From CBDDFQ01 sp965227035 (GTDB lineage Bacteria; Pseudomonadota; Gammaproteobacteria; Burkholderiales; Burkholderiaceae_C), in the NCBI GenBank assembly GCA_965227035.1, contig OZ245724.1:2108001-2172000 (forward strand): 64,000 nucleotides of DNA, in the 5' to 3' direction. Below are positions 1 to 8,712 of the stretch, in pieces. The position numbers were made by a program, and so were the translations under genes. How positions within the stretch are numbered: the stretch's first letter is position 1; the number at the start of each line of letters is the position of its first letter. The notes below the pieces were generated by a model that was not told the origin of the DNA, did no database searches, and saw only the letters and a list, made by a program, of their open reading frames with translations.

Positions 1-149
1 ATGGCTTTGGTCAACTCGGGGTGGCCCAGAGCCGATGCCTTCATGGTTGCCAGCTCTTCCAGATCGAGCGGCACGATCACAGCCAGCACTTCTTGCGTAG
101 TAGGCGGATTCGACTTTGCCAGGTCGTTTGCAAGTTGGTCAAAGTTCAT
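1..149 (-). CDS. Hypothetical protein, N-terminal part only (runs off window start)
   Basis: Only the first 49 codons are inside the window, read on the minus strand from an ATG at 149. The visible part begins MNFDQLANDL and has no signal peptide or membrane segment. It looks like a short acidic helical protein. A purine-rich GAGGG lies just upstream of the ATG at a normal ribosome-binding distance, which supports this start. No function can be assigned from the fragment. The overlapping plus-strand open frame across the same bases has no ribosome binding site and looks like a shadow. Confidence 0.55.
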   Translation of the reverse strand, partial: MNFDQLANDLAKSNPPTTQEVLAVIVPLDLEELATMKASALGHPELTKA

Positions 150-258
150 ATTTACCCTCTCATCAATCCTTTTTGGAATTGATGAGATGGTCACACGAAC
201 GGTTTTACTGTCGCGTAGGAACTCGCCTATTACACGGGTGGGATTTTTTGGATTCCGC

Positions 259-654
259 TCATCGTTGTGCCGTGAGCACTGCCGCCACGGAAGGAGGCTT
301 GCCGTGCGTTTCGGACCATTGGACCAGCAGCGCGTTGATCTGCGGTTTCGCCTTGGCCGTGACAGCTTGCAGGTCGTCGTTCTCTTCGAGTTCGACCAGA
401 CCCTGCGCGAGAACCGGGGCCAGCTCGATCGCGGCGTCACCCGCGGTCATCTTTCGCTTCTTGAGATCCGCCAGAACGCGGTTAGGTGCATCGTCCTTCA
501 GGCCGGTTTCAAGAATCGTATGGAAGAAATCCCGGTCGATGTCTAGCGAATCGGCAATTTCCGTTGAAAAGCGGCGACCGAGATTCGAGCGTTTTCGCAA
601 CCAAAGCAAGGCGATCAGTACGATCCATAAAACATAAAACAGCGGTTCGTTCAT
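259..654 (-). CDS. Hypothetical small protein with one N-terminal membrane segment
   Basis: A 131-residue protein that I do not recognise. Residues 5-19 are hydrophobic (FYVLWIVLIALLWL) and are followed directly by RKR, so an N-terminal anchor with the rest in the cytoplasm is likely. The remainder is charged and helical, without cysteines or an obvious catalytic motif. GGAG lies 6-7 nt before the ATG, which supports the start. It is downstream of the esterase gene on the same strand, with a perfect palindrome in the 46-nt gap, so the two could be separately regulated. The function is unknown; being a gene is likely, the role is not. Confidence 0.6.
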   Translation of the reverse strand: MNEPLFYVLWIVLIALLWLRKRSNLGRRFSTEIADSLDIDRDFFHTILETGLKDDAPNRVLADLKKRKMTAGDAAIELAPVLAQGLVELEENDDLQAVTAKAKPQINALLVQWSETHGKPPSVAAVLTAQR

Positions 655-679
655 GAGCTCTCCAAGACCGATCGAGGTT

Positions 680-696
680 AACTGAACTGTTCAGTT
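680..696. promoter_or_regulatory. 17-bp palindrome, possible operator
   Basis: The sequence AACTGAAC-T-GTTCAGTT is a perfect inverted repeat with 8-bp arms around one central base. It lies in the short gap between the esterase stop and the start of the downstream hypothetical gene. There is no U-tract on either strand, so it is not a standard intrinsic terminator. Its symmetry and size resemble operators of dimeric TetR-type repressors, but no such regulator gene is in the window. The operator role is inference. Confidence 0.4.
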
Positions 697-700
697 CGGG

Positions 701-1357
701 CTAGAGCGAAAGCCATTCGACAGCATCGTTCAATTCCGCGGGTCGTATTTCGTGGGCTCCGGGGTACTCGCGGAAGGTAACGTCTATGCCAAGCGCCAGC
801 GCGCGATCGCGAATCGTCGCCGACTCGGAGAAGGCAACCACGTTGTCGTCGGTGCCGCCGCTTACCCAAATGCGCTTGCCGGCGAACTCGCTGGCTGCCG
901 GAATGGCGGAATTGATCTGGGGCATAAAGCGCCCGTGCAAGGCCATGGCCGCCGAAAACAGTTGTGGCTTGGTGAGCAGCATCGACACCGACATGATTGC
1001 GCCCTGGCTGAATCCACCGACGATCACATCGTCTGTGGCAACGCCAAGCTGAGTACTTGCCAAAGAAATCGTATCGGCAAGAATGCCCCGGCTCCTGGCC
1101 TCCTGCTCTTCGTCGACGATGCGGCCGGTCGGCGTGAACTGCACCGCAAACCACGCAAACGCCGATCCGCCAAGCGACACCGGGCCACGAATGCTGAGCA
1201 CGTGGAAGTCGGTCGGAATGTACGGCGTGAGGCCGAAAAGGTCTGCTTCGTTGCTGCCGATGCCGTGCATCAGGATCAGGAGCTTCTTGTGGGGAGCGTT
1301 GCCGGCGGCGGCTTTGAAGAGATATTCGAGCGGAAGGCTTAGTTTCGTGTCAGTCAT
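701..1357 (-). CDS. Alpha/beta-hydrolase, carboxylesterase/phospholipase family
   Basis: A 218-residue serine hydrolase of the carboxylesterase/phospholipase (acyl-protein thioesterase-like) family. A complete catalytic triad is visible: Ser117 in the nucleophile elbow GGFSQG, Asp170 in GGTDD and His202 in PGAHEI. The oxyanion strand motif LMHGIGSNE is at residues 29-37. There is no signal peptide, so it is probably cytoplasmic and acts on small esters or acyl groups; the substrate cannot be told. The frame is open far upstream, but that extension runs through the topoisomerase gene and lacks family similarity, so the ATG at 1357 is chosen. It lies 17 nt after the topoisomerase stop on the same strand and may be co-transcribed with it. 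Confidence 0.82.
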   Translation of the reverse strand: MTDTKLSLPLEYLFKAAAGNAPHKKLLILMHGIGSNEADLFGLTPYIPTDFHVLSIRGPVSLGGSAFAWFAVQFTPTGRIVDEEQEARSRGILADTISLASTQLGVATDDVIVGGFSQGAIMSVSMLLTKPQLFSAAMALHGRFMPQINSAIPAASEFAGKRIWVSGGTDDNVVAFSESATIRDRALALGIDVTFREYPGAHEIRPAELNDAVEWLSL

Positions 1358-1374
1358 CGGAGCCTTGAAATTGC

Positions 1375-2496
1375 CTAGTGCAAGGTCATCGAGTCTAGGC
1401 GAAGCTGCGTGAAACCGACGAAGCGCCGCTCTTCGCTGCGAAGACCCCTGGAAGCTTTCGCAGCGCGCTTGTCTATCAGTTTTGCGATCTGGGCAGCCTT
1501 CTCCAGATTCGATGCGGTGGTCATTGCAAAAGCGAGCACGTTCGGGTGCACGTAAGACTTCTTGCAGACCGCGGGCGTGTTGCCGAGCGATTCCGACACT
1601 TCGACCAACATCTTCTTGAGGGTGAACGCCTTGTCCTGCTGCTGGAGCGCTCTCTCGGTAATTTCCAGCGCCAGCACCGACGCGTGCCAGGTGCGGAAAT
1701 CCTTGGCGCTCACATGCTGCCCCGACACCTCGCACAGATACTCGTTCACCGCCGATGAGTTGATGCGATGCACCTGCCCAGACGCATCGGCGTAGCGAAA
1801 CAGCGTCTTTCCCTTCAGGCTCATGCTCTGCTTCACGATGCGTGCGATATCGGCATCGTTCACTTCGAGCTTGTGGATCACGCCACTTTTGCCCTTGAAC
1901 GAGAGTTCGAGCCTGTTGCCTTCCAGATGCACATGCCGGTTGCACAGGGTGGTGAGTCCGTAAGAGCCGTTGTCGCGTGCGTAGGAGTCGTTTCCGATCC
2001 GGCCTAGCGTGGTGTCCAGCAGCTTGACCACCGCTGCGGCCAGCACATCACGGCTGTGATCTTTCCGGCGAATATCGCGTCCCACCCTCCGGCGGATTTT
2101 CGGCAACAACTCGGCTACTTCCATCATGCGGTCGAACTTTTCGGCATCGCGTTCGAATCGCCAGTCGGGGTGATACCGATACTGCTTGCGGCCTCGTGCG
2201 TCCATCCCGGTGGCCTGCAAATGGCCTTTGGGTGAGAGGCAGATCCACACGTCTTTGTAGGCGGGCGGAATGGCCAGTTGGCGAATTCGTTTGAGCTCGT
2301 TCTCGTCGCGAATCATCTTGCCGTCGTGTCGGCGGTACGCAAAACCCTTGCCTTTGCGCAAACGGGCGATTCCTGGCTCTGCATCGCTCGTGTACGCCAA
2401 TCCGGCAGGCAACGCGGGCAGTGAATTCGCCGCGGCAGAAGCCGCCGCTGCGGAGGCGGTGTTTGTTTCTGTCGGGGTGCGTGCAACTATGGTCAT
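1375..2496 (-). CDS. DNA topoisomerase IB (poxvirus-type)
   Basis: A 373-residue type IB topoisomerase of the small bacterial/poxvirus class, which relaxes supercoils through a 3'-phosphotyrosine intermediate and needs no ATP. The N-terminal domain has the family motif around GKGFAYRRHDG. The catalytic domain carries the Arg/Lys cluster (LTTLCNRHVHLEG, FRTWHAS) and the active-site tyrosine at about residue 315 in CKKSYVHPNVL. The first 30 residues are Ala/Thr-rich and probably disordered. Bacterial members are scattered in distribution and usually accessory to topoisomerases I, gyrase and IV; topo IV is encoded at 25-30 kb here. The ATG at 2496 has only a weak ribosome binding site. Confidence 0.88.
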   Translation of the reverse strand: MTIVARTPTETNTASAAAASAAANSLPALPAGLAYTSDAEPGIARLRKGKGFAYRRHDGKMIRDENELKRIRQLAIPPAYKDVWICLSPKGHLQATGMDARGRKQYRYHPDWRFERDAEKFDRMMEVAELLPKIRRRVGRDIRRKDHSRDVLAAAVVKLLDTTLGRIGNDSYARDNGSYGLTTLCNRHVHLEGNRLELSFKGKSGVIHKLEVNDADIARIVKQSMSLKGKTLFRYADASGQVHRINSSAVNEYLCEVSGQHVSAKDFRTWHASVLALEITERALQQQDKAFTLKKMLVEVSESLGNTPAVCKKSYVHPNVLAFAMTTASNLEKAAQIAKLIDKRAAKASRGLRSEERRFVGFTQLRLDSMTLH

Positions 2497-2773
2497 GGAT
2501 CAGAACTCTATGACTCGCTTATACGGCGGGTACATGGCTGGGTTCTCAAAAGGATGTCGGACAAAGACTTGTCGCAGGCCCTTTAATGCCACTTCAGCAA
2601 TACGCGCCTGTCGGCTGTGTCCCACAGACGCTGAGTCTTAAGACCTATACGGAACATTCGACGCACTCGGTAAATTGGCTCATCGCTTCAAGACATGCGC
2701 TCAGCGCAGAAGAACACACCAGATGGCTCACAACTCTTTTTCATACGATTCCGATTTCGATCGGAGCGATTTC

Positions 2774-3568
2774 ATGAATGTCTTCGGCAACAACTATGCC
2801 GATGAAGTCATCGAGCTGAACGACCGCAGCTTCGTAGTGGAAGAAGATTCCGACACAGAGACAGATTTCGACGACGTTCTGAGCGGCATGCCGATTACAC
2901 GTGCCGAATCGCTGGTGCCGCACGGTTGCCGTGCGGTCATAGTTGCGCCGCATCCGGACGACGAGATCATTTCATGCGGCGGACTAATGGCGCAGTTGAA
3001 GCATCTCGGACGCGACATGACCCTCATTGCGGTGACCGATGGTGACGCCAGTCACCCGGAATCGTCGCTGTGGCCTCGCACGCGACTGATGCATGAGCGC
3101 CCTCGCGAAACCCAGATGGCCCTCAAACAAATGCACATCGGCGGTCTGGACACCATCCGAATCGGGTTGGGTGACGGCAAGGTGCATTCGCACACGTCAT
3201 GGCTCAGCTCGTTCATTGCAGCGCAACTCCAGCCGAACGACGTGGTGTTCTCGACCTGGCGTCTCGACGGTCACCCCGATCACGATGCGGTTGGATACGC
3301 ATCGCACCACGCAGCGAATGCGGCCGGTGTGAAGCATGTAGAAATGCCGGTGTGGTGCTGGCATTGGGCAAGTCCCGGGGACAAGCGAATCCCATGGAAC
3401 CGTGCACGCCAGTTGCCTATAGGCGACACATTGCTACGCCGCAAAAACAGGGCGATGCAATCGTTCAAAAGTCAGATCGAGCCGGATCCTTCCACCGGAA
3501 GCGCGCCGGTGCTGCCCGCCCAAGCGCTCCGAAAACTGATTCGACCCAGCGAAATCTACTTCGTCTGA
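2774..3568 (+). CDS. PIG-L/LmbE family deacetylase
   Basis: A 264-residue zinc-dependent deacetylase-like protein. The PIG-L metal-binding signature APHPDDE is at residues 58-64, and a second ligand motif GHPDH is at 166-170. The family removes acetyl groups from N-acetylglucosamine-type sugars and related amides; a few members act as hydratases in aromatic catabolism. The specific substrate is not evident. I chose the ATG at 2774 because GGAG stands 7 nt before it; an in-frame ATG at 2723 would add 17 residues but has a poorer site. An acidic stretch (residues 20-36) precedes the catalytic domain. It is divergent from the topoisomerase gene and convergent with cobT, so it is probably a single-gene unit. 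Confidence 0.83.
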   Translation: MNVFGNNYADEVIELNDRSFVVEEDSDTETDFDDVLSGMPITRAESLVPHGCRAVIVAPHPDDEIISCGGLMAQLKHLGRDMTLIAVTDGDASHPESSLWPRTRLMHERPRETQMALKQMHIGGLDTIRIGLGDGKVHSHTSWLSSFIAAQLQPNDVVFSTWRLDGHPDHDAVGYASHHAANAAGVKHVEMPVWCWHWASPGDKRIPWNRARQLPIGDTLLRRKNRAMQSFKSQIEPDPSTGSAPVLPAQALRKLIRPSEIYFV

Positions 3569-3589
3569 GCCAAGCCGAGCTAGCTTGCG

Positions 3590-4675
3590 TCAGTGTTGGC
3601 GCGAGACGCCGGCCTCGTCGAAGCTGGCCATCTCGTTGAGCAATAGAACCGCCGATTGAAGCATCGGCCATGCTGCGAGTGCCGCCGAACCTTCGCCCAG
3701 GCGCAATCCAATATCCAGTAAGGGCCGCGCGCCCAGATGTTCGAGCATGTGGCTATGCCCGCGCTCTGCCGATCGGTGCGAAAAAATGCAGCGCTGCAAG
3801 ATGAGCGGATCTAACGCGCTGGCAACAACGACCGCTGCGGTAGTGATGAATCCGTCTACCACGATCACCCTGCGCTCCGCCGCTGCCTCGATCACGATAC
3901 CCACAAGCGTTGCGATCTCGAAGCCGCCGAATGCAGCAAGCGCCTCGAGTGGCGTCTTCGCATGGAGGTGCAACTTGAGCACTTTGTCGAGCACGTCGAT
4001 TTTCGAAGCGAGCGCGCGATGGCTGAGTCCGGTGCCCGATCCGGTGCACTCCGCGATCGCGACATCGGCGATTCTCGCGAGCAACATGGACGCTGCCGAC
4101 GTGTTGCCTATACCCATCTCACCCAGCAGAACGCTGTTGCCCGGCAGCTGCCGAACAATGGCTTGCCCGTTGCGGATTGCAGCGATGCACTGCGCATCGG
4201 TCATGGCTGCACCCACGAAGGAATCTGCAGTTCCGTAGGCGATCTTCTTGAAAATGAACTTCGGTTGCATAGGCGACAGATGCCTGCGTACCGCAATGTC
4301 GGATTTCACGCCGCAGTCGACCACGGTCAGCGCGACGTTGTGCTGCCTGGCGATGACGCTGGCCGCCGCACCGCCACCCAGAAGGTTCTCGACCATCTGC
4401 GCAGTGACTTCGCTGGGGTATGCAGATACTCCTCGCGCCGCGAGGCCGTGATCGCCAGCGCACACGAGCAACTGCGGCAGTTCGAGGGCAGGCGAATCGG
4501 TGCCGAGAATCAAACCAATCTGAAGCGCAACCGACTCCAGCGTTCCCAGAGACCCGAGCGGCTTTGTCTTGTTGTCGATTTTTTTCTGGATGCGCTCTGC
4601 GAGGGGGACGTGTTCTATGTCGACCATTGCCGGAAGAACGAGTTGCGCGAAAGGACCTGACTGCGTGGCTTGCAT
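3590..4675 (-). CDS. cobT: Nicotinate-nucleotide--dimethylbenzimidazole phosphoribosyltransferase
   Basis: A 361-residue CobT. It transfers phosphoribose from nicotinate mononucleotide to 5,6-dimethylbenzimidazole, giving alpha-ribazole phosphate for the lower ligand of cobalamin. The family hallmarks are present: KTKPLGSLG near residues 37-44, VCAGDHG, GEMGIGNTSAA in the middle and a C-terminal GEGSAAL carrying the conserved catalytic glutamate. The frame is open upstream into cobQ, but family length and alignment place the start at the ATG at 4675, only 2 nt beyond the cobQ stop, which implies coupled translation. It is the last gene of the riboswitch-controlled operon. No cobS or alpha-ribazole phosphatase gene follows. 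Confidence 0.93.
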   Translation of the reverse strand: MQATQSGPFAQLVLPAMVDIEHVPLAERIQKKIDNKTKPLGSLGTLESVALQIGLILGTDSPALELPQLLVCAGDHGLAARGVSAYPSEVTAQMVENLLGGGAAASVIARQHNVALTVVDCGVKSDIAVRRHLSPMQPKFIFKKIAYGTADSFVGAAMTDAQCIAAIRNGQAIVRQLPGNSVLLGEMGIGNTSAASMLLARIADVAIAECTGSGTGLSHRALASKIDVLDKVLKLHLHAKTPLEALAAFGGFEIATLVGIVIEAAAERRVIVVDGFITTAAVVVASALDPLILQRCIFSHRSAERGHSHMLEHLGARPLLDIGLRLGEGSAALAAWPMLQSAVLLLNEMASFDEAGVSRQH

Positions 4676-4677
4676 AC

Positions 4678-6141
4678 TCAATTTTTCCGCAAAAGAGACT
4701 GAAGAAAATCTGGCGCGAAGAAGCGATCTATGTAATCGGCCAAACCGTCGAAGACTGAATCGAGTGTAGGTGCGTCGGCGCCAAAAAGCGCTTTTAAAAC
4801 CGACGGATCTTCGAACATGCCGTGCATATACAACGCCAGCACGTTGCCCTGTGCGTTCTGCCACGACAGCCCGCCGGGCAGCACCTCCCGGGCAGATTCG
4901 TCACCGAATGCGTGCGCCTTCGTCTGCCCGTGGTGGATCTCATAACCGCTGATCTCGACACCTGACAAGGCAGCCCATGTACCTCGAAGGTTCTCGAATT
5001 TCATCGTTGTCCTCGACAGCGTTTTTTGCTTTTCGAAGCTGGTCACTATCGGCAGCAGTCCGAGTCCGGGGGCGTTGCCGTCTATGCCGTGCAGGTCGAT
5101 CAATGCTTCCCCCAGCATTTGAAGGCCACCGCAAATGCCAAGCACGCTTCCGCCCTTCGACGCGTGTGCAGCAACCGCCGAATCGAGGCCCTCGTCGCGA
5201 AGCCATTGCAAATCTGCCGAGGTATTTTTCGATCCGGGAAGGATGATCCAGTCTGCGCCTTCGATGTCGGCGGGGGAACGCGCCCAGTTCAACGACACGC
5301 CTGGCAGATTCTTCAGCGGCTGAAACTCGTCCAGATTGCTGATTCGCGGATAAGCAATGACTGCGATGCGGCGAACGACCACGCCGGTGTTGCTCGATCT
5401 GGAATCGAACACACCGTCTTCCTCCGGCAAGCCGTGATGCCACCACATCGGAAGTGTCGCGACAGTTGCAACGCCGGTGAGTGCTTCGAGCTGCTCCGGG
5501 CCGGGCGACAACAGTGACGCATCGCCACGAAACTTGTTGAGCACGAAGCCGCGAATCAAGGCGCGTTCTTCGGCTGGGAGAAGGTGCCAAGTGCCGAAGA
5601 GATGCGCGAACGCCCCGCCGCGATCGATATCGGTCACTAAGAGGCAAGCGGCGTCTGCGTGCAGGGCCACACGCATGTTGACCACGTCGCTGTCTTTCAG
5701 ATTGATTTCCGCAGGCGATCCTGCGCCCTCGATGACCACGACATCATGGGTGTGCCGAAGCTCATCTAGCGACGCGGCAATCTGCGGCCATACCGAAGCG
5801 CTCCGACCCCGCCAGGCGAGCTTCGACAAGCCTTCGTCGACCTGGCCCAGCAGCACGACCTGACTGCGGGTGTCGCCCTCGGGCTTGAGCAGCAGCGGAT
5901 TCATTCGCACATCGGGCTCGGCGCGTGCTGCCAATGCCTGGAAATACTGGGCGCTCCCGATCTCTCCGTAAGCATGACCGCCGGCTCCCGGCACGACGCG
6001 AGCGTTGTTGCTCATGTTCTGCGCCTTGAATGGCGCGACCTTCAGGCCCTGGCGCGCGTACCAGCGGCAAAGCGCGGTCGCGAGCCAGCTTTTTCCGGCT
6101 CCGCTCGTCGTGCCGAGCACCATGACGCAAGCCGCCGTCAT
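4678..6141 (-). CDS. cobQ: Cobyric acid synthase, glutamine-hydrolysing
   Basis: A 487-residue CobQ/CbiP. It amidates four side-chain carboxylates of adenosylcobyrinate a,c-diamide using glutamine and ATP. The N-terminal dethiobiotin-synthetase-like domain has its P-loop at residues 10-18 (GTTSGAGKS). The C-terminal class I glutamine amidotransferase domain has the nucleophile Cys337 in GICGG and a catalytic His440 in ALYMHG. Length and both active sites are intact. The start ATG overlaps the TGA of the upstream decarboxylase gene by 4 nt. With no corrin-ring genes nearby, its role here is probably processing of imported or partly built corrinoids, unless ring-synthesis genes lie elsewhere. 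Confidence 0.94.
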   Translation of the reverse strand: MTAACVMVLGTTSGAGKSWLATALCRWYARQGLKVAPFKAQNMSNNARVVPGAGGHAYGEIGSAQYFQALAARAEPDVRMNPLLLKPEGDTRSQVVLLGQVDEGLSKLAWRGRSASVWPQIAASLDELRHTHDVVVIEGAGSPAEINLKDSDVVNMRVALHADAACLLVTDIDRGGAFAHLFGTWHLLPAEERALIRGFVLNKFRGDASLLSPGPEQLEALTGVATVATLPMWWHHGLPEEDGVFDSRSSNTGVVVRRIAVIAYPRISNLDEFQPLKNLPGVSLNWARSPADIEGADWIILPGSKNTSADLQWLRDEGLDSAVAAHASKGGSVLGICGGLQMLGEALIDLHGIDGNAPGLGLLPIVTSFEKQKTLSRTTMKFENLRGTWAALSGVEISGYEIHHGQTKAHAFGDESAREVLPGGLSWQNAQGNVLALYMHGMFEDPSVLKALFGADAPTLDSVFDGLADYIDRFFAPDFLQSLLRKN

Positions 6142-7145
6142 GCCTTTTTATTCTTCATGCCCTTGAGGATGACGCTGCATGCCGCCAGCAAAGCATCCTG
6201 CCGGCGCGGCGATTGCACGCTCACCCGAAACATTCCGGGCAGCCCGAACGACGCCGCATTGCGCAGCTTGATGCCGCGACTGCGAAGCTCGATAGCCAAG
6301 GTCTGAAAATTGACAGGCGACAACTGTGGATCGACGCAAAAGAAATTGGTCTCGCTAGGCCAGCAGGTCCATCCGATGCCCTGCATCAGCTCGATCATGC
6401 GCAACTTCCATTCGCTCAGCTGCACGCGACTCGCTACCAGCCAGGTCTGCACCGAGAGCAAGGACCACGAAGTCAACATCGCGACACCCGACACGCCGAT
6501 CGGCCACGATGGTGCCAGGGATTCGATCGCTTCGACCATGACTTCCGACGATGTCGGAGCGATCGCGTAGGCGCCGCGAATTCCGGTCATACCGAGCGCC
6601 TTGTTCGGACTCCAGAGTTGCCAGAGCGAATCGGCGTGGGTGCGCATGAGTTGAGGCGACCGGTCGAGCCGAAGAGGCTCGTACGCGCAGTCGATGACCG
6701 TGTTGCGAGCTTTCGCTTCCAGCGGAACCGAAGCCGATACGCCAAGCGGACTCGCCGGCTCGGCCACCCATGCGAGGGTCGCGTCTTCTATGTGTGCCGC
6801 CTTGCCGAGCATCCAGGCGTCTGCTGCTGCGCGGTAGTCGCCGTACGCATGATCCGGAGTCCACACCGACGCTTCGCGATGCCGACTCATCAGCGATGTC
6901 ATCCGAAAGATGAACTCGCTCGCGCTGGTGGCAATGACGATTCGAGAAGCCTCCACGCCATGCAGAACCGCGAGATGCTGCTTGAGAGCGGTGTAGGTGG
7001 GATCCGGATATCGCGACGGATCGGTGCGCTTGACTGCTTCGAGGGTGATCGGACACGGGCCGCATGCGTTGGCGTTGGTGGAAAAATCGAATTCGATTTC
7101 TCCGAGAGCGTCGCTGCCACCATGTAATCGATCTTTAGTGCTCAC
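6138..7145 (-). CDS. cobC: Threonine-phosphate decarboxylase-like PLP enzyme (CobC/CobD type)
   Basis: A 335-residue fold-type I PLP enzyme of the histidinol-phosphate aminotransferase group. It supplies the aminopropanol (phosphate) linker of cobalamin from threonine phosphate. The PLP-binding lysine is Lys182 in LWSPNKALG, followed by GIRGAYAIAP, typical of this subgroup; residues 46-56 (YPDPTY) match the substrate arm of the family. I chose a GTG start at 7145: GAGGA stands upstream and GTGA overlaps the stop of the cbiB-type gene by 4 nt. A longer open frame upstream is a shadow of cbiB. Naming differs between schemes (CobC in the aerobic pathway, CobD in Salmonella). The operon context makes the role likely. 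Confidence 0.86.
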   Translation of the reverse strand: MSTKDRLHGGSDALGEIEFDFSTNANACGPCPITLEAVKRTDPSRYPDPTYTALKQHLAVLHGVEASRIVIATSASEFIFRMTSLMSRHREASVWTPDHAYGDYRAAADAWMLGKAAHIEDATLAWVAEPASPLGVSASVPLEAKARNTVIDCAYEPLRLDRSPQLMRTHADSLWQLWSPNKALGMTGIRGAYAIAPTSSEVMVEAIESLAPSWPIGVSGVAMLTSWSLLSVQTWLVASRVQLSEWKLRMIELMQGIGWTCWPSETNFFCVDPQLSPVNFQTLAIELRSRGIKLRNAASFGLPGMFRVSVQSPRRQDALLAACSVILKGMKNKKA

Positions 7146-8143
7146 CAAAATTTCCTCGTGAAGTCTTCTGCAGCCGATAGAACGAGCATCGATGCCAAAC
7201 CGATCAGTACCGCTCGCCACGCGAGTGCGACGGCTTCGAATGTATCCGCAGACCAAGCGTCGCGCCCGTGCAAATTCAACACATACACGCCCGGCTTGCT
7301 CAAACGAATGCCGAGCGCCAACGCCATTGCCGCCATAGGCCATCCACTGTTGGGCGATGGGGTCTGGCGCGCCTCGATTCCGAGCTGGCCTTTTCTTGTG
7401 GGCCTCTTGGTTCCCGTTTTGCCGTTCGTCTTGCGGTTCGAAGGCATGCCGATCATGAGCAACAACGCCGTAATTCGCGCAGGCACGCACGACAGGACAT
7501 CGTCGGCGCGGGCGGCGAATTTGCCGGCGTATTCCCACTTGCCCCGATAGCCCCACATGGCATCGGCCGTGTTGGCGAATCGGTATAGCACGGCGCCCGG
7601 AAGTCCCAGCAGAGCGAACCAGAACAAAGGTGCAATGACAGAGTCGTTGAGGTTCTCGGCGAGCGATTCGATAGCGCTCTCGCGTACCTCGACCGAAGTC
7701 AAGGCACTGACGTCACGGCTCACCAGCCTCGACAAGGCAGCGCGACCTGCGTCCAGCGAAACGCCTAGTGCAGCTTCGACGGCAAGCGCCTCTTCACGAA
7801 GCATGCGCCATGCAAGCATCGGTTTAAGCGCAAACGATGCGATCGCAATGGCAATCCAGACGCTCAATTGAAGAAGCAGCGTTTGAATCGCGATCGCGAT
7901 GCACACGACAACGCTCGCACCCACCCACCACCAAATCGCCCCAAGTAAGAATTGCGCCCCGTTGGATCTGTCCCGTGCAAAAACGTGACGTCCTGCAACG
8001 CTCAAATATTTCCCGACCCACACCACCGGGTGCACGGCCGCTTTCGGCTCGCCGAACAAATGATCGATCAGCATTGCGCCCATCGCCACGCCGGCAAGCG
8101 CGGTCGCGCTCATCTGCATGACGAAGGCGATCGGGAAGTCCAT
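7142..8143 (-). CDS. cobD: Adenosylcobinamide-phosphate synthase (CbiB/CobD)
   Basis: A 333-residue integral membrane protein of the CbiB family. It joins the aminopropanol moiety to adenosylcobyric acid to give adenosylcobinamide (phosphate). Early residues contain the family motif DHLFGEPKAAVHPVVWVG, followed by several membrane helices and the conserved ESLAENLNDSVIAPLFW and ANTADAMWGY segments. The insertion between about residues 255 and 285 is basic and polar, probably a cytoplasmic loop. The ATG at 8143 shares one base with the TGA of cobO. The frame extends further upstream but only as a shadow of cobO. Confidence 0.92.
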   Translation of the reverse strand: MDFPIAFVMQMSATALAGVAMGAMLIDHLFGEPKAAVHPVVWVGKYLSVAGRHVFARDRSNGAQFLLGAIWWWVGASVVVCIAIAIQTLLLQLSVWIAIAIASFALKPMLAWRMLREEALAVEAALGVSLDAGRAALSRLVSRDVSALTSVEVRESAIESLAENLNDSVIAPLFWFALLGLPGAVLYRFANTADAMWGYRGKWEYAGKFAARADDVLSCVPARITALLLMIGMPSNRKTNGKTGTKRPTRKGQLGIEARQTPSPNSGWPMAAMALALGIRLSKPGVYVLNLHGRDAWSADTFEAVALAWRAVLIGLASMLVLSAAEDFTRKFW

Positions 8144-8712
8144 CAGTCTTCGATGCCGCGCTGCGCTGGAATGCCTGCATTGAAGGCGTGCTTGATCTTC
8201 TGCATCTCGGTCACGGTGTCTGCCATCTCGATAATTTCGGGTGGGCATCGGCGGCCGGTAAGCACGACGTGAACATCTCGCGGCCTGTCTTTCAGCGTCT
8301 GCAGCACCTCGTCGAGCGCAAGCCAGCCGTAGATCAGCGGATATGTGATTTCGTCGAGCACCACCATGAATAGCTCGCCCGACATGATCGATGCCTTGGC
8401 GCGTTGCCACCCATCGCGTGCGAGCTGGGCGGATCGCTCCAGATCCTGGCTCTTCCAGCTGAAGCCGTCGCCCAGTCCTTCGATAGGAATGCCGAGCTGC
8501 TCGAACACCCGGTGTTCACCGAATCGAGCCGACGGCACTTTCATGAACTGATAAATCTTCACGGCTTTGCTCCGGCCATGCGCACGCATCGCAAGTCCGA
8601 AAGCAGCCGTGCTTTTGCCTTTGCCGTCGCCCGTGTTGACGATGATCAAACCGCGTCGCTCGCCTTCGGGTTTGTCGTACGGTTTTTCTGTGGGTGGAGT
8701 TTCGATATTCAT
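8143..8712 (-). CDS. cobO: Corrinoid adenosyltransferase, CobA/CobO family
   Basis: A 189-residue ATP:cob(I)alamin adenosyltransferase. It moves the 5'-deoxyadenosyl group of ATP to reduced corrinoids, both for synthesis and salvage. The family P-loop GDGKGKST is at residues 28-35, and DEITYPLIYGWL and LTGRRCPPEIIE match CobO/BtuR conserved blocks. Length is normal. The start at 8712 gives a 4-nt ATGA overlap with the upstream ABC ATPase gene; the longer open frame is a shadow. Soluble and cytoplasmic, it would act on corrinoid delivered by the importer encoded just upstream. Confidence 0.94.
   Translation of the reverse strand: MNIETPPTEKPYDKPEGERRGLIIVNTGDGKGKSTAAFGLAMRAHGRSKAVKIYQFMKVPSARFGEHRVFEQLGIPIEGLGDGFSWKSQDLERSAQLARDGWQRAKASIMSGELFMVVLDEITYPLIYGWLALDEVLQTLKDRPRDVHVVLTGRRCPPEIIEMADTVTEMQKIKHAFNAGIPAQRGIED

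Noticed and set aside
1..546. 181-codon plus-strand frame at the window start
   Set aside because: It crosses two minus-strand genes with proper ribosome binding sites and shows no domain or own ribosome binding site.
2675..2773. Longer PIG-L protein starting at a TTG (2675) or ATG (2723)
   Set aside because: The ATG at 2774 has GGAG at ideal spacing, and the extra residues show no family similarity. The ATG at 2723 remains a minor alternative.
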